From Sipunculus nudus (lineage: Eukaryota > Annelida > Sipuncula > Golfingiida > Sipunculidae), in the NCBI GenBank assembly GCA_026874595.1, contig CM049314.1, positions 12,642,729 through 12,706,728 on the forward strand: a stretch of 64,000 nt of DNA, read 5' to 3'. A program made the translations under genes and the position numbers. Positions 38,301 to 49,000 of the stretch are shown piece by piece. Position 1 is the first letter of the stretch. Each line of letters begins with the position of its first letter. The notes under the pieces were generated by a model. The model did no database searches. It was not told the origin of the DNA and worked only from the letters and a program-made list of their open reading frames with translations.

Positions 38301-39524
38301 ATATACTGAACCATTCATCAAAAGCCTTTAATAATTTTTTTTTAATAATGTTGCTAACAGACAAACAGACATACAAACCAACGACGGTAGAAAACATAAC
38401 CCCCGCCCCTTGGCGGAGGTAAAAAGTACACTTAAAGAGGCCTATTCTGATATTCAGTACCCTCATCAGCAACAACAAGTGCGTAACTAACTACCTCAGG
38501 TCACAAAGCTATTCTGTTTGTCAACATGGGTACTATACTGTGTTAACAAACTGTTTGTAGATAAAAAGGCCCATAGAGCCGGGTGTTTATCGCAGATTTA
38601 TTTCACTATTAGGTACTAATAAGTAAGAAATCACATGAATATTCGACATATATAGCAGGCATATAGCTGGCATTAAACCCAAATTGCCATCACTTTTTGG
38701 AATGTCATATCAACAGACTGACAAACAATCCGTTGTCAAATACATGACCCATGGTATATAAATAGTTTTGCAACCAAACGTATCAAGAATTTCATCCGCA
38801 AATGCATGTCCAAAAATAGGCTGGCCTAGCTTGACAAATTACCACAGGCAGACATACAACATCCTTTTCTAATAAAGTTTAGAAGAGCCGGGTTGTTTGT
38901 TTAGTGTATGTCAAAATTCCTCTCTGGCTTTGGAGAGTTATTCAATAAATTAATTGTTTAAAATAATAACATAACGAATTTAATGGGCATAATGATACCT
39001 ATACTCAAACCCTCCAAACATTCAGTTACTATACAAACAGAAAAGCTAACATGTAAAGCGAATAAAAATATTAAATGATTGCATCGGGAAAAGTTACAGG
39101 AAAAGAGCGAGTTATTGTTGTATTCTGCATCTTGTATGGTGTTTTTTGTCTAGTTTTAGATGGTTTTGTTTTTTTACAGGTGGGTTTTCGATTTCTTAAA
39201 CAATTATTATTTCGAGAAAACATAAAAAAGAATATAAAGAGTTGTGAACATTTTTATTAACATTTTATTTTACTTACACTCTCCTCTGTCTGCAGCCATT
39301 CTTTTACATTCTTCCCATTTCTGGTCTGGTGACAGAGTCGGTGGGACCCTGCATGTCGGACACGGCCCCCTGCCGAAGTGAACTCCGAGACCCACAGCAA
39401 CCAGGGCTGCAGCCACCACCACGACTATAGCAAACCCACCAGCAACCGTGACGTAACATCCTTTAGATTTCTCGGGGGATTCTACTTGGAACAGCTCCAC
39501 GCGGCTCCCCGGGTTGCTCGACAT
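15204..39524 (-). CDS. ANPEP-like: Aminopeptidase N-like M1 metallopeptidase, gene A (complete, 21 exons)
   Basis: Predicted membrane-bound zinc aminopeptidase removing N-terminal residues from peptides outside the cell. Exons (high to low): 39524-39278, 37377-36954, 36141-35986, 35684-35567, 34909-34789, 34345-34191, 33657-33544, 31402-31268, 30368-30303, 29977-29912, 28143-27950, 27587-27496, 26221-26100, 25636-25581, 24749-24602, 23970-23888, 18659-18549, 17747-17571, 16183-16052, 15889-15823, 15437-15204. All phases fit and total 3018 nt (about 1005 residues), close to vertebrate APN. Residues 24-48 form a type II membrane anchor; GAMEN is at 366-370, HELAH at 402-406 with Glu425 as third zinc ligand, and Tyr488 is the likely transition-state residue; the C-terminal helical (ERAP1-like) domain follows. 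The ATG at 39524 has a good context (GCAGCCATG). Intron 3 is GC-AG. Intron 16 is over 5 kb. APN versus another membrane M1 subfamily is not settled; substrate is unknown. Confidence 0.93.
16290..16750 (+). repeat. About 20-bp minisatellite in gene A intron 18
   Basis: About twenty degenerate copies of AACCCCTATAATAAACTGTC, with spacings of roughly 18-24 bp. The array ends about 110 bp upstream (on the gene strand, higher coordinates precede) of exon 16183-16052. Confidence 0.85.
18479..18527. repeat. (TA)n microsatellite beside gene A exon 17
   Basis: About 24 TA units starting 22 bp behind the exon 18659-18549 donor on the gene strand, so it forms the first part of intron 17. Confidence 0.95.
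19395..19475 (+). repeat. CCAAGTCCGAG-type short repeats, left of the 279-bp array
   Basis: CCTAGTCCAAGTCCGAG, AACTCGAGTCCAAGTCCGAA and TCCAGGCCC. The same motifs recur on the right side of the array at 22275-22415. Confidence 0.6.
19680..21925 (+). repeat. 279-bp tandem array with a 12-bp palindrome in each half unit
   Basis: About eight units; the block GAGTGATTTTA starts at 19814, 20093, 20371, 20648, 20927, 21207, 21487 and 21767 (spacing 277-280). Each unit has two related halves, each opening with GGTGGCGCCACC and closing with GAGATATGAG; palindromes alternate at about 129 and 147 bp. The blocks 20735-21300 and 21295-21860 are nearly identical at an offset of 560, showing a recent two-unit duplication. 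It lies within intron 16 of gene A. Open frames in it are repeat artefacts. Confidence 0.95.
22083..22109 (+). repeat. (CGG)n run
   Basis: About nine GCG/CGG units beside the end of the 279-bp array, unusual in this AT-rich region. The Gly-rich open frames across it are not genes. Confidence 0.9.
22275..22415 (+). repeat. GGACTCGAGTCC-type short repeats, right of the 279-bp array
   Basis: GTACAAGTCCGAGTCCAGG, GAATCCAAGTCAGAGTCC, TGGACTCGAGTCCAGACTCGAGTC and GGACCCTAGTCCTG. The cluster is palindromic and matches the cluster on the other side of the array. Confidence 0.6.
26500..26920 (+). mobile_element. tRNA-derived SINE (family 1, copy 1) with target-site duplication
   Basis: The head carries a pol III A box (TGGCTCAGGGGTAGAGC) and B box (GAGTTCGAATC), followed by a conserved body (GTGAGATTTTTCACGG, GTGAGCGCTCTGCAG). 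The element is flanked by 20-bp direct repeats AAGTTACAGCGAGCAAYCAG at 26500-26519 and 26901-26920, with one mismatch. It sits in intron 12 of gene A, about 280 bp upstream of exon 13's acceptor, antisense to the gene. Confidence 0.9.
27115..27320 (-). mobile_element. Degraded SINE, family 2, copy 2
   Basis: Shares the order CTCCGGTGGTTGCG, ACCACCGGCCTTGGACGGGC, TCTCACAGCACCGTCGGAG and GCGCCAGCGGAGAG with the 52.5 kb element, and has the same orientation. The tRNA-like head is partly lost. It lies in intron 12 of gene A. Confidence 0.6.
28823..29338. mobile_element. Inverted-repeat element (516 bp) with TAAAGG..TTTACACAG ends
   Basis: Left end TAAAGGCCCCTTTACACAG, right end reversed TAAAGGGGCCTTTACACAG: 17 of 19 match and similarity continues inside (GCC..CCTTT). 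The interior repeats short GCCACCTTTGAGCAACC-like blocks. No transposase. It lies in intron 10 of gene A. The superfamily is undecided; a 3-bp TAA/TTA target is possible. Confidence 0.65.
31660..31790. repeat. CAGRTTACCCC palindromic repeat, copy 1
   Basis: TTCAGATTACCCC occurs three times around a CGGTAATCTGAAAT / CCCCGGGGGTAGTCTGAA inverted arrangement. It can fold extensively. It lies in gene A intron 7. Confidence 0.5.
32525..32850 (+). mobile_element. Non-LTR retrotransposon reverse transcriptase fragment
   Basis: Plus-strand frame from 32547 encodes [19 protein letters not shown], then [22 protein letters not shown] and [16 protein letters not shown]. This is the conserved region C-terminal of the RT catalytic domain in LINEs. 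A frameshift just before (HYLG at about 32525) and the (TA)n run behind show that it is a dead fragment. It lies in intron 7 of gene A, antisense to the gene. Confidence 0.8.
32857..32909. repeat. (TA)n microsatellite behind a LINE fragment
   Basis: About 26 TA units directly after the RT fragment in gene A intron 7. Confidence 0.95.
33544..34345 (-). CDS. ANPEP-like: Gene A catalytic exons 6 and 7
   Basis: Exon 6 (34345-34191) carries GAMEN, which binds the substrate N-terminus, and ends exactly after HELAHK. Exon 7 (33657-33544) starts with WWGN and supplies the Glu of NEAFA, 18 residues after the second zinc His. The gluzincin site HExxH-x18-E is therefore split by an intron right behind the helix, and gene B splits it at the same place. 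All catalytic residues are present, so an active enzyme is expected. Confidence 0.93.
33692..33775. mobile_element. Pogo-like MITE fragment
   Basis: GCAGTAGAGTTTCGTTTATCCGG followed within 50 bp by two copies of GTTCRGATTAACAATT. The CAGTAGAGTTTCG..ATCCGG start resembles the ends of pogo-type elements. Only one end is clear. It lies just upstream of gene A exon 7's acceptor. Confidence 0.35.
33995..34102 (+). mobile_element. Non-LTR retrotransposon fragment (LHWLPV motif)
   Basis: Reads [20 protein letters not shown] followed by VKSLHALAL and a stop. LHWLPV with downstream K-hydrophobic and KxLH blocks is a hallmark of the C-terminal part of CR1/L2-like ORF2. The fragment lies in intron 6 of gene A, antisense, about 90 bp from the exon 6 donor. 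Confidence 0.75.
34391..34421. other. Perfect hairpin near gene A exon 6 acceptor
   Basis: GTTATAGCATATA and TATATGCTATAAC form a 13-bp perfect stem around a 5-nt loop, followed by AGCTTATAGCTTATAGC repeats. It ends 46 nt upstream of the exon 34345 acceptor, where the branch point is expected. Confidence 0.6.
34636..34820 (-). repeat. Tandem copies of the gene A exon 5 end and donor
   Basis: The block CCTGATCAAAACAG|GT, which is the end of exon 5 plus its donor (34789), is repeated at 34751 (CAG|GTAATC), near 34672 (no GT) and near 34640 (CAG|GTTAAC). The CCCTACC and CCCCTGATCAAAACAG parts are shared by all copies. Use of the second donor adds 38 nt and leads to TGA. Confidence 0.8.
35252..35308. 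repeat. (TA)n microsatellite, gene A intron 4
   Basis: About 28 TA units. Confidence 0.95.
35688..35731. repeat. (AAT)n microsatellite in the exon 4 acceptor tract
   Basis: On the gene strand (ATT)n runs straight into TTACAG at the exon 35684 acceptor, so the repeat replaces a normal polypyrimidine tract. Confidence 0.9.
38186..38421. repeat. Dispersed repeat bounded by a perfect 13-bp inverted repeat
   Basis: ACCTCCGCCAAGG at 38199-38211 and its exact reverse complement CCTTGGCGGAGGT at 38408-38420, with GATCCAGATTTTGATACGG and AACAGACAAACAGACATAC between. I know this type of sequence as widespread in marine animal genomes; its class is uncertain. It lies in gene A intron 1. Confidence 0.6.
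39278..39524 (-). CDS. ANPEP-like: Gene A exon 1: cytoplasmic tail, membrane anchor and stalk
   Basis: Encodes a short N-terminal tail of about 23 residues, one hydrophobic segment rich in Val/Ala (about residues 24-48) and a Pro/Thr/Cys-containing stalk. This is the type II topology of membrane M1 aminopeptidases, which puts the catalytic domain outside the cell. It ends in phase 1 at a perfect GTAAGT donor; joining to 37377 creates a Cys codon across the junction. An upstream in-frame GTG (39536) is not needed as a start. Confidence 0.85.
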
Positions 39525-39619
39525 GGCTGCGTGCACCTGTACTGCTAGTACCTACACCGGGTACTGCCCTGTCTTCTTATTCGATCTCCCGTTGTGTGTC
39601 ACTGATATTGACAATACGG

Positions 39620-39627
39620 TATATATA
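39620..39627 (-). promoter_or_regulatory. Candidate TATA box of gene A
   Basis: On the gene strand, GCTATATATACCG lies about 95 bp upstream of the ATG at 39524, a distance that allows a short 5' UTR. This is the only TATA-like element close to the start. Motif evidence only. Confidence 0.4.
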
Positions 39628-40884
39628 GCATAGAGATAAGGATACCCCGGTACCTTATGTTTAATTAATCAGATAATGTTGCGGTAACTTCCGGTTAATT
39701 CGCTGTTGTTTCTTGTTATCGCTGTCATCAATAAAATATGTTGAGAAAATCAATAGAAATAAAAAACTGAACGGACGACTAACCATTGCTGAACATTGTA
39801 CTTAAATTCTTATTAAATAAGATAGACAGAAAGTCGGAGAGACAGATAGACAGACACCAGTGAGCAGATGAATGACCGTATCGAAAGCTTTTTTCATCAC
39901 CTTCAGTATAGATACCTTTATATAAATATATATATATATATATATTCAATAACATACAGATATCGATCCAATAAGGCTTCAGAGCCCAACCCTTTGCCCG
40001 CTTTAATATCTCCTGTTACAATCGAAACATTTTGCCTGAGCTTCGCGGACATGTTTTTTCGCCCATTTCAGTGTACAGATGTCGAGCACGATTCCTGTTC
40101 AAGAGAAAAGGGTTGGACAAGAGTGAGCTTCTTTTTACCCTCACTTTTTACAATAATTTCAATTAATTTGGAAACACCTTTTTAATATAGATTCTTTATT
40201 CACATGCTCTGGTCCTCTTTGATCTCGAATCCTACTATCAATTTTTGTACCATTGGCTAATAACATACTATTTGCTAATTAATGTAATAAAGGAATGTTC
40301 GTTAATCTATAATCGGTTCGTTTGATGAAATAAATCATAGTATTGCTCTCCAACTGCAATTACGAAGCATTAAAAATGGACAATAAGAGTTGCTATCATG
40401 TGATAAGTAGGGTGAAAGTACAGACGCATCTTACATCGATAACGGTACCAGGTACAAAGGAAACACCAGTTGATTTCACATATATCTGTAAAGCTATCTA
40501 TCAGTCTCTGCTCTCGAGCGGTAGTCTGTGAAAAAAACCAAGCGCATGGTACAGACATATAATGGTGCGGTGATATATAATCATGATGATAATGCGCCTC
40601 GTGTTTCACATGCCACTGTTAGCCCGCTGGCTACACGAGGCCATGTTACACCGCATGTGTGCCCTGAGGGTCCGCTTAAGTTCAAGTGTGACACTAAGCT
40701 GGCTGAAGTGTAATTTATTTATAAATTGCGTACTGTTATAAATTTTGATAATAAATTATCACCATAAATAATGATCTCTTTGTAGAAACAGGCGAAAACC
40801 ATTTAACAAAGACAGACAAGCAATGTCCTAAGAGTCCAAGCCATCCCCTCCCAGTCCATGTTGTTGTCCGATAATATGTATTTT

Positions 40885-41165
40885 TTCAAATTACCTCTGT
40901 TTCAGGTTACCACCTCAGATAAGAATGCTCCGACGTGTATTTTCAGGGTATTAATCTGAATTCGTAGAAGTTTCCAAAAATCAAATTCGAGTTTATACCC
41001 CCCCCCCCCCCTCCCCCGGGTAAGGGACCGATAAAACCGTAAGAGTAGGACCGAATTGACTTCAAATTACTCCGATGATAACAAGACATCGATTACATCA
41101 TCTCCCCTGGTAATCAGAATGCAATTTTAAGTTACCAGGGGTAAACTAAAACTGCTGCACCGGTA
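40885..41165. repeat. CAGRTTACCCC palindromic repeat, copy 2 (diverged)
   Basis: Shares TTTCAGGTTACC at the left, TCTCCCCTGGTAATCAGAATG and AAGTTACCAGGGGTAAACT at the right with the 31.7 and 59.5 kb loci. A C-run (about 40999-41012) interrupts it. Confidence 0.4.
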
Positions 41166-42513
41166 TAGCACCACATTTGTCATCCTGGTAATGATATCAG
41201 CTGTTACATTAATTCAAACGCCCTTGAATGTGATTATTTCATATATGCGATTAATAGGGTACCCTCATGGTGGTGCCTTTGTTGGTCTTTATATAATATA
41301 ATTAGAAATCTATTTTCCAATGAATACAAGCCTCCACAATGTTTCGTTCACTTATTCGGCCGGTATTCTCAATTTCATTTGTGCATAAGTGACTGTACAT
41401 TTGTGAATACCCCTTGATGGTCCTCTAGAATCCCCGTCATGTGCGGGATCCACACTAAAATCTGATTCTTCATTGGCCCATTCCGGAAATGGCCTGGACA
41501 TTACATGAGATTCCGTTAATGACTGCGTGAGTAATGTTGTGAACAGACACACACACACACACACGAATGGGGCTGAAAGCGAACACTCCTGGAAGAGGCA
41601 ACCATGACGATCCACTAAACACAATCTATCCATGAGGTCAAGAAATTATAACTGTGGAACTTCTTATAAGGGGAACCGTCATCTTAGTTATGCACCGTTT
41701 TACACATTAATCATCATTATTTTGTAACGGTATGGTATAAGGGTCAAGAGTACAGTCACGTCTTTTGACCTCGCAACATCCAGATGTCTGGTGTATTTTT
41801 TTTACCTCGTAATTCTTTTTTTCATGTTCATGTATTAATAGCATTGACGCAGCTCGTGCCGACCTGGAAATTGTTCATGGATTTCTTAACAAACATAGGG
41901 CATTCAATATCTAACATAAATTATTTTAGTTTAATAGGTTGTAATTAATCTTGCAATGCACAACTAATTATTCTTTCAGACATAATATAACTTCAAAAAG
42001 ATAATATTTCTTAACATGGCTGTCTAGAATACTTGTACACATCATGGCGTTGTGTTTTGTTGAATCTTTGTACTCTTTGTCATTGATGATTTTGCCACCT
42101 AGACAGTAAGACTGTTTATATATATCATCGGGAGAGACTCTGTATTTGATTTATTTGGAGTCCTTCATTATATTGCGACAGGGTTTGTTAAGACACTGGT
42201 ACGGGAACACCATCAGTGCCGTGATTTAACCAGAGATTACAACAGACCTGCAGGTTACGCTTTGATGCTGTCCTGAGCAATGATAAAAGCTGACAAGTTT
42301 TCAGCGGTGTCCAGTCGGATCCTTCCTCATTTTCGGATAAGAAATAATTTTCTAACTCGGCTGGGCTGTAACCACATTTAAAATTTGACAAATATCGGTC
42401 GGATTTCGAAAATGGGCTAGGAGCTCGCTCGTCTCTCGATTGTAAAAATCCCAAGGTGTTCGGCCGGTAATGTGACTTAGGTTTAAGGAAGCATTCCTTT
42501 AAGGAACAATCTT

Positions 42514-43019
42514 TTAAAGGGGCCCAATCACCCATAAAGCATGTTGAGTTAACACGAAAAATAGCTTCTTCCCTTTACAATAAATATGTGTCTGCAAAAA
42601 TATTGCCCTAAAACCGTTTGCTTTCTCCTGTAAACAAATGTTAAAAACAATGCACCGGGCGCGATGAAAGGTGTCAACATAAACACAACGCGTGGGGCCG
42701 TGTGCATCTCTGAGCCAACACACGTGCCAAACAGGAGATGCCTTGTCTGACTTGGCCCAAAAAATGTAATACATGTTTCTGCTGGCTGAAACACAGCGTT
42801 TTGCCCCTCTTAATCGGACCTCCGGTCACGCGGCCTTGTTATGGTAAACAGACTGTGTTTACCAACACGCAGAGCCAAAACCTGGTGTTAAACAGTCGTA
42901 TACGAGGAAATGAGACCATGTGGTTGGATGTTTTTAGTGGGAAACATATGTATAAAGCAAAACTGAACTGATAGTCTGAAAGAATAGCCATAATTTAGCT
43001 CCTGATAATGTCCCTTTAA
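42514..43019. mobile_element. TTAA-flanked inverted-repeat element (MITE), copy 2
   Basis: Left end TTAAAGGGGCCCAATCACCC; right end reversed TTAAAGGGACATTATCAGG. It is 506 bp, almost the same size as the 12.4 kb element, but the interior differs. The interior block CACCGGGCGCGAT through AATGTAATACATGTT recurs near 8.85-9.06 kb. It lies in the spacer between the two aminopeptidase genes. Confidence 0.65.
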
Positions 43020-43299
43020 TATTGTGTGTTTTCGTGTAAAGAACATTACAAGATAGGACAATGGTTTATTGTGGCAAAGAGAGGGAGTCATTCAGGGGTA
43101 TCAATACGGCTTTGGTCTGGTGAACTAAGCTGGCATTTGATTCAACAGACGAGTTGTGTTTTGGTTACACTCATTTCTCTGGCCTTGTATGTGTAGATTT
43201 CCTGTGCTTTGGCAGTTATTAAGTTTCAGTAATTATGTTCACTCCCATTTGGGAATCATAGAGTGTTTGGTCTTGTCGTCGGCGTCGACGTCCGTAGTA

Positions 43300-43565
43300 G
43301 TCGTCTGTGTCATACTTTGTGAACGCTATAATTGAAGCACTCAACATTTGTGAAATTTGATACGTGAATTGTTTCTATCAAAATACCAAATATGTTCGAA
43401 AACCGGTGACCTTGACCTTTACCTTCAAGGTGAAATCAGTAGAAATAAAGATTGTTTGTGAACACTATAATTTTTGAACCACTCACTTGTGACATTTTAT
43501 TTTTTGAATTGTTTCAACAAAAAAATCTCAGATGAGTTTTAACAACTGGTGACCTTGCTCATCAT
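43300..43565 (+). repeat. Two-unit dispersed repeat (about 138 bp)
   Basis: Unit 1 from TTGTGAACGCTATAATTGAA and unit 2 from TTGTGAACACTATAATTTTT, each ending in a GGTGACCTTG block. A GTCGTCGGCGTCGACGTCCG stretch precedes it. It lies in the intergenic spacer upstream of gene A. Confidence 0.55.
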
Positions 43566-45347
43566 CTTCAGGCTAAACTTTTCAGAAACCAAACTTTTGA
43601 AGTAGTCCGCATTGTTTTCCTCAAATAATGGGGATGGGAGGCCCATGGGAAGGAGAAACATATTTGTTTTTTTTTTTTTTTGCGTATCAAAAGCAATCTC
43701 ATTCTCGTTTATAATGAGTGTGATATGGATGATAGTATCATGAATACCTGTTGGCACCTGCTGGTCCAACACTGTTAATATTCACAATGAGAACATTCAA
43801 AGAAAACGACCAGGTCTTGAAAAGAAAGTCCGGATAACATCTCATATTGATCATGACTGCTGCGTTTCACTATTTATCCCAATTATAAACGGTAAAGCAA
43901 AATATACAGGGCACCTGACACCGTTTGATTATTTACTATCAAATAAACAAAGGTTACAGAAAAAAATGTGTTTTGTAATTAGTTCCAGGAAAAATTAATT
44001 AGGTGCCAACACCCCAAAACCAAGTATTCGCCTTCTGCTTTTCCGACTACTTACATAATGTTCAATTGTAATTTTTCTACAAATTCCTCTAGTAATTCGT
44101 ATGAAAATAATTAGGATCATTTGCATCTTCCCATTGTTCTCTTGTCATGCAGTGTTTATATGTGATATCACATATTTATTAACATATAATTTAGGATCAT
44201 AATGTTTTGTAAATTTACCGATCTTCCTATATCGTTTGCTAACTAACGGAAGAGATAATAATTTTAAGGACATTTTTCGCGGATTTCAAATTTGTTTAAA
44301 ATTGATTTGGCTACTAGGTTGGAAAGCACGATGGGCTGACACGCAGGTGCGCATATGCATATAGGTATATGGTGTGGCCGACTATATAACGTTAGAGCAG
44401 GCGTTCCCCAGATTCTCGATCAGATATATTGTCAATTCTAAATAGAACATCAGAACATCGCACAGTCGTCTTAATTGTACTGAATATGATGGCCCATAGA
44501 AGACCTTATATCACGGCTTGACTATATGCTATACGAAGACTATCGTATGGTCATCATCAACATCATACAATGAAGCCCCCTGCAGGTTATATATCATTCA
44601 GAAATAAACACAACTGAGAACCCGTACTGCCATGAATCTTCCAAATCTGGATAAAGTGCGACAACACAGAACTGAGAAATACAAAATGTTTGCGTTTAGC
44701 GTTCTTCTTATAATATCGCTTACACAACATCAATCGAAGATAGCCGATAGACAGCAAACAAATGCCAAAAAGCAAAAATCTATTTAAAGCTCTAGGGTTA
44801 ATTGTTTGAACCCATTTGAATAATTTTCAGATAAACAGAATATAATGGCTAGTCCAATACATTGGTAATTAAATTTCATGTTGAAACGTACCTTCTTAAC
44901 GGAATATACCTATGATTATTCAATGTGTTGTACCTTATCAACGACCATGTGCATTGTGTAAACTTTCTCTCCCGCTGAGTTGTATCAACATGAGCTTAGG
45001 ACGTTGGTTTTGTTAACCAAATCCATGGCGTCACATATCTTCAAGGGGGGGGGGGGGAGGGTATTCAAAGTTAGATTAACATTTTTATAAATATATACAT
45101 GTATACATATATATATGTATACACATTTTAAGTACAATTTATTTTCACAATTAAGTAAAAGGTTTTATACATAATGCATTCAATACCAGGTATCGTGTTA
45201 CTTACGTGAAACCCGCATGATCTTTATTTGCCGATAAGCGATTTTAAGATTATGAATATTTCTTATCCGACAGGTGTCGGTTTTAAGGTATTTTCTTGAC
45301 ATTATGTTTAAAATTCCTTTACTGAGTTTAACAATTATTTTCTTATA

Positions 45348-45357
45348 TTTATTTATT
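45348..45357 (-). terminator. Candidate poly(A) signal of gene B
   Basis: AATAAATAAA on the gene strand, about 140 bp behind the stop codon at 45494. It contains two overlapping AATAAA hexamers. Cleavage site unknown. Confidence 0.45.
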
Positions 45358-45493
45358 GTTTCGACTTGAATAATTAAGCATGATTACGATAAAGTAATTT
45401 AATTGATTTTCCTTTAAATCCAATAATGGCACAATTATGTTATAATGTTTCAATCTCTTCCATTTTGGTAAAACCGTCTTGTCAAATGGTCAG

Positions 45494-45940
45494 TTACAGC
45501 AGAAACATCTCTACTTCCGGTTCCGGTATCGACATGCTCACGTCGAAGAGAGGGCGAGAGGTGCTTCTCTGTTTGTTATTGACTGATATGAACCAGTTCC
45601 GGAGCGGCACCTCGTTGGTCTCCATCCACCGGATGTTATTCTGGATAGTGGCCCGGATGCTTGAATAGGTGCCTTGCATGGCATCATCCGGATACGTCTT
45701 CGTGAATGTGTCGAACTGCAGACAAATTCTCTAACTGATCAAACTCTACATTTGACAAATATAAGCAAAAAGCATATTTTACATACATTAAATATATTGT
45801 GCTACATATGTATAACCTTTGTAGTTTTCTGTTTTATATGGTTATACCAAAATGTATTACCTTTTCGAGTTCATATTTTGTGGAATATGTGGACGTCAAG
45901 CTCGTCAGGATGGACGATTTACTGAGTCTGAAAATAGCAG

Positions 45941-46028
<88 letters not shown>

Positions 46029-49000
46029 CTGTATATATATATATATATACTTCGCAAAGCATGTACATATCAAAGACAGGGAACGGTTGTTAGAAGAACG
46101 TATTAAGGAAACAAGTGTAAGGCCTACCGCCACCTGTTAAGTTCATACTCATACATTCTATCGGAGATTTCCATTGATAAAATCATCAAACACCTCGATT
46201 CCTATACTGTAATTTGCCTTAATGAATAACAAAACTAAAACACATTATAATTTATCTGGTTTTGATTTCTTCATTTGTCTTTAAGCAAATTAAAATATCA
46301 AAGATGAACGATATCAGATACACAACGTACCCACTGGGCCAGTCGTTCCATCTGGACATCAGGAAGTCCCACACCATGGGAGTCCCCACTGGGTTTCTCG
46401 TGATATCCTGAACCAGTGACGTTGAGCGCCAGGCAATTACTTTGTCAAAATACCTGTGAACAGATTACATATTATTTTACGCTTAAAGAACGGGTCCTGT
46501 AACGATATACAGTAAAACGTCGCCCAACGACAGCTTCTTTATTACGGTCTTTATTCTCTGTGTAACAGACTTCGATTAGCCGACCGCTTTTATCCCGCTG
46601 TGTCCCGTTGGTGGTCGTAATTTCCGGGTTTCACTGTATATGAAGACTACAATTTCAAGGAAAAAGTCAGCAACTTCGAGAAAGGTCAACAGGTTCGATT
46701 TATTTTATGGACTCAATCGAAATCTTGAAATTTTAGACACAGGAAAACGTCGTTGTTATAACCTTCTCAAGATCCATGTCATTCTGGTGCACGTCATAGC
46801 CGTTTGTAAAACCGACTTCTCATTACCAATGTACTCTGTGTATTCTTTCCCGTACATCTTGTAGGCAAAGTCCCACTCGGCGCTACCTCCAGACTTGATA
46901 GCTTCACAATACACCGTGGGTCTTAGGTTAGGGGATATTCTATGACGAGAAGTGTATGTCACATTGATCATAAAATTTATTGCTTTGTCGGTAACACGAT
47001 TTAGTGTAAACATATGAAATAGTTGTAAAATCATAGGTATAAGTTAATATACCTTTGCTGATATGTTTGGAAAAAAAAACACCTGAACTGTTTATCAGCG
47101 TCTCGCAATATATTTGAGACGGATTATGTCTTCCTTTTTTATTAAATAAAGGATTTTATCCGTTGAGGTCCAGTAATGCAATGCATAGATACAATTATGC
47201 CTAAAGGGATCAAAGTACCTACATTTGCATTTAGGTTTTAATTTTTCCCCATAATGTACAACATATGTCAATAATAACAATCAGAATTAATGACAACAAA
47301 AACAGAAACTTGTGAGGTTCTGTGAACATAAAGGACTTACGGGTTAACGTTTTCATTCGTCATTAACTGTCGGTACAAGCTGCGAGCCTGTGTGGTACAA
47401 GGTTCATACCCATGTGTGCAGGCGGCAGAGATGATGAACTGTCGGAGGTACCTGACATGTTTCACAGCTAAATTTTAGATTTAGCTGGGCAACACTTGTC
47501 CTTAATGTAAAAATGCCTAATTTATTAAACTAAACAATGTATATAACGTCTATAATTAAAGGTAATATTTTCTTTTCATATAATCATCTAACACTATAAG
47601 TGTACAGAACTTATATACTTAACAGTTTGCTTGCCATCAATCTATTGTTTCTAAAATAAACTATGAATAAATATATATTTTTTTCGAGACAATTAGAGAT
47701 ACACACTTGGTTGGCCAACATCACATTTGCAACTCACAATCAAGATCTTCCACTTACTTTTCCATGTGTTCATCCTCGTTCGTGTCGTCCCATCCAATAT
47801 AATCATAAACTTTAGTGACAGCTCTGTCCAACAGGTAGCGCTGTTGAGTAAATCGACATGCAGATACAGTTACAATGATTATTTATTCCTTTAACATTGC
47901 TTCCCACTCAACAAAATTTTCATTTGCATTCACTCAATCATAGGAAACATGACTTTGTACCTTACCCGCTTTTTAAGGATACTTAAAATTTATTTGAAAT
48001 ACTGAAATACATACTTTTTTCTGTAATAAGCTCTAAATTTAAATGCAGGGCTATTCGACTTTTTATATCTTTCAGATACACTGTCTGTTTGACTGTCTCT
48101 ATTTTTCTACATTATCTTAAAACAAATTGATAGATTTATCTGAAATTATATGGAGCGGGTGCATGAATATTTGTATACTTATCTCACGACAGGAGGCGCT
48201 TCAAAGTTCCTACCTAGTGGAGGAATTAAGTACTTACAAGACAGGTGGTTCCTGGGGCAATCGATTGCATATTATGGAATATTAAGTAATATTAAGTACA
48301 AAATAACCTGTGTGAGTGCAAGTATATATGTAGCCTTTCAGTGCGTTTTATCGCTAAATATAAACAACTTCCGTACCTGCCAGCTCTCGTCCGTCTCTGT
48401 GTTGTAGAACATCCTGTTGAAGAATCCCAGTCGACGTATTAAGGCGTACCACGGAAGGTAGTCCATCTCGTTAATGAGGTACTCAGTGGTCTTCATGGCC
48501 TGCAGCTCAGTTTTCTTGTGAATTCTATTATTAAATATCAGAAGGTAAATCATTTAAAGTAAAAGTGTTTTACAAGACATAAATTCTGTAAATAACCGTG
48601 TAAAATGATAAAACATGATTTCGTGTAAAATAAAAGCTACTGCCTATTATGCCCAAAGTTAAAATGGATTTATCAGAACTTGGGTCATGGGATTTATAGA
48701 CGATTTATTTCCTAGGTAATTAGCGACGAAATGAATTAATAAGTTGAAAGGACTGAAAGAACTATTTTAACACTACTTGATGATAAAGAGTTAGTAAAGT
48801 AGGAATCTGACCTGGCCATGTTAATGGCATCATTAATCAGCCCCGCTCTGTTGAAGACATTGAATTCCTTTAAAATAAAAATAGAAGACATCACTGAGTA
48901 TAACTGTGCGCTCAACAGGGACGGGTTAGAATGCATCAAATGGAGAAGACTACTTAAATTTTTAACAATCGTAATCTCAACCTATACAGTAAGTGGATGG

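Larger units (their letters stand above)
39530..45480. other. Intergenic spacer between genes A and B
   Basis: Holds gene A's promoter side, the diverged CAGRTTACCCC repeat, (AC)n near 41550, a TTAA element and a two-unit repeat. A minus-strand frame at 42188-42535 (about 115 codons) shows no family match and runs into the TTAA element. Near 40595-40645 GCCTCGTG and CACGAGGC form a short stem. No third aminopeptidase remnant was found here. Confidence 0.5.

Noticed and set aside
39525-39536. Gene A start at an upstream GTG
   Set aside because: The downstream ATG at 39524 has a good initiation context and gives a normal type II tail.
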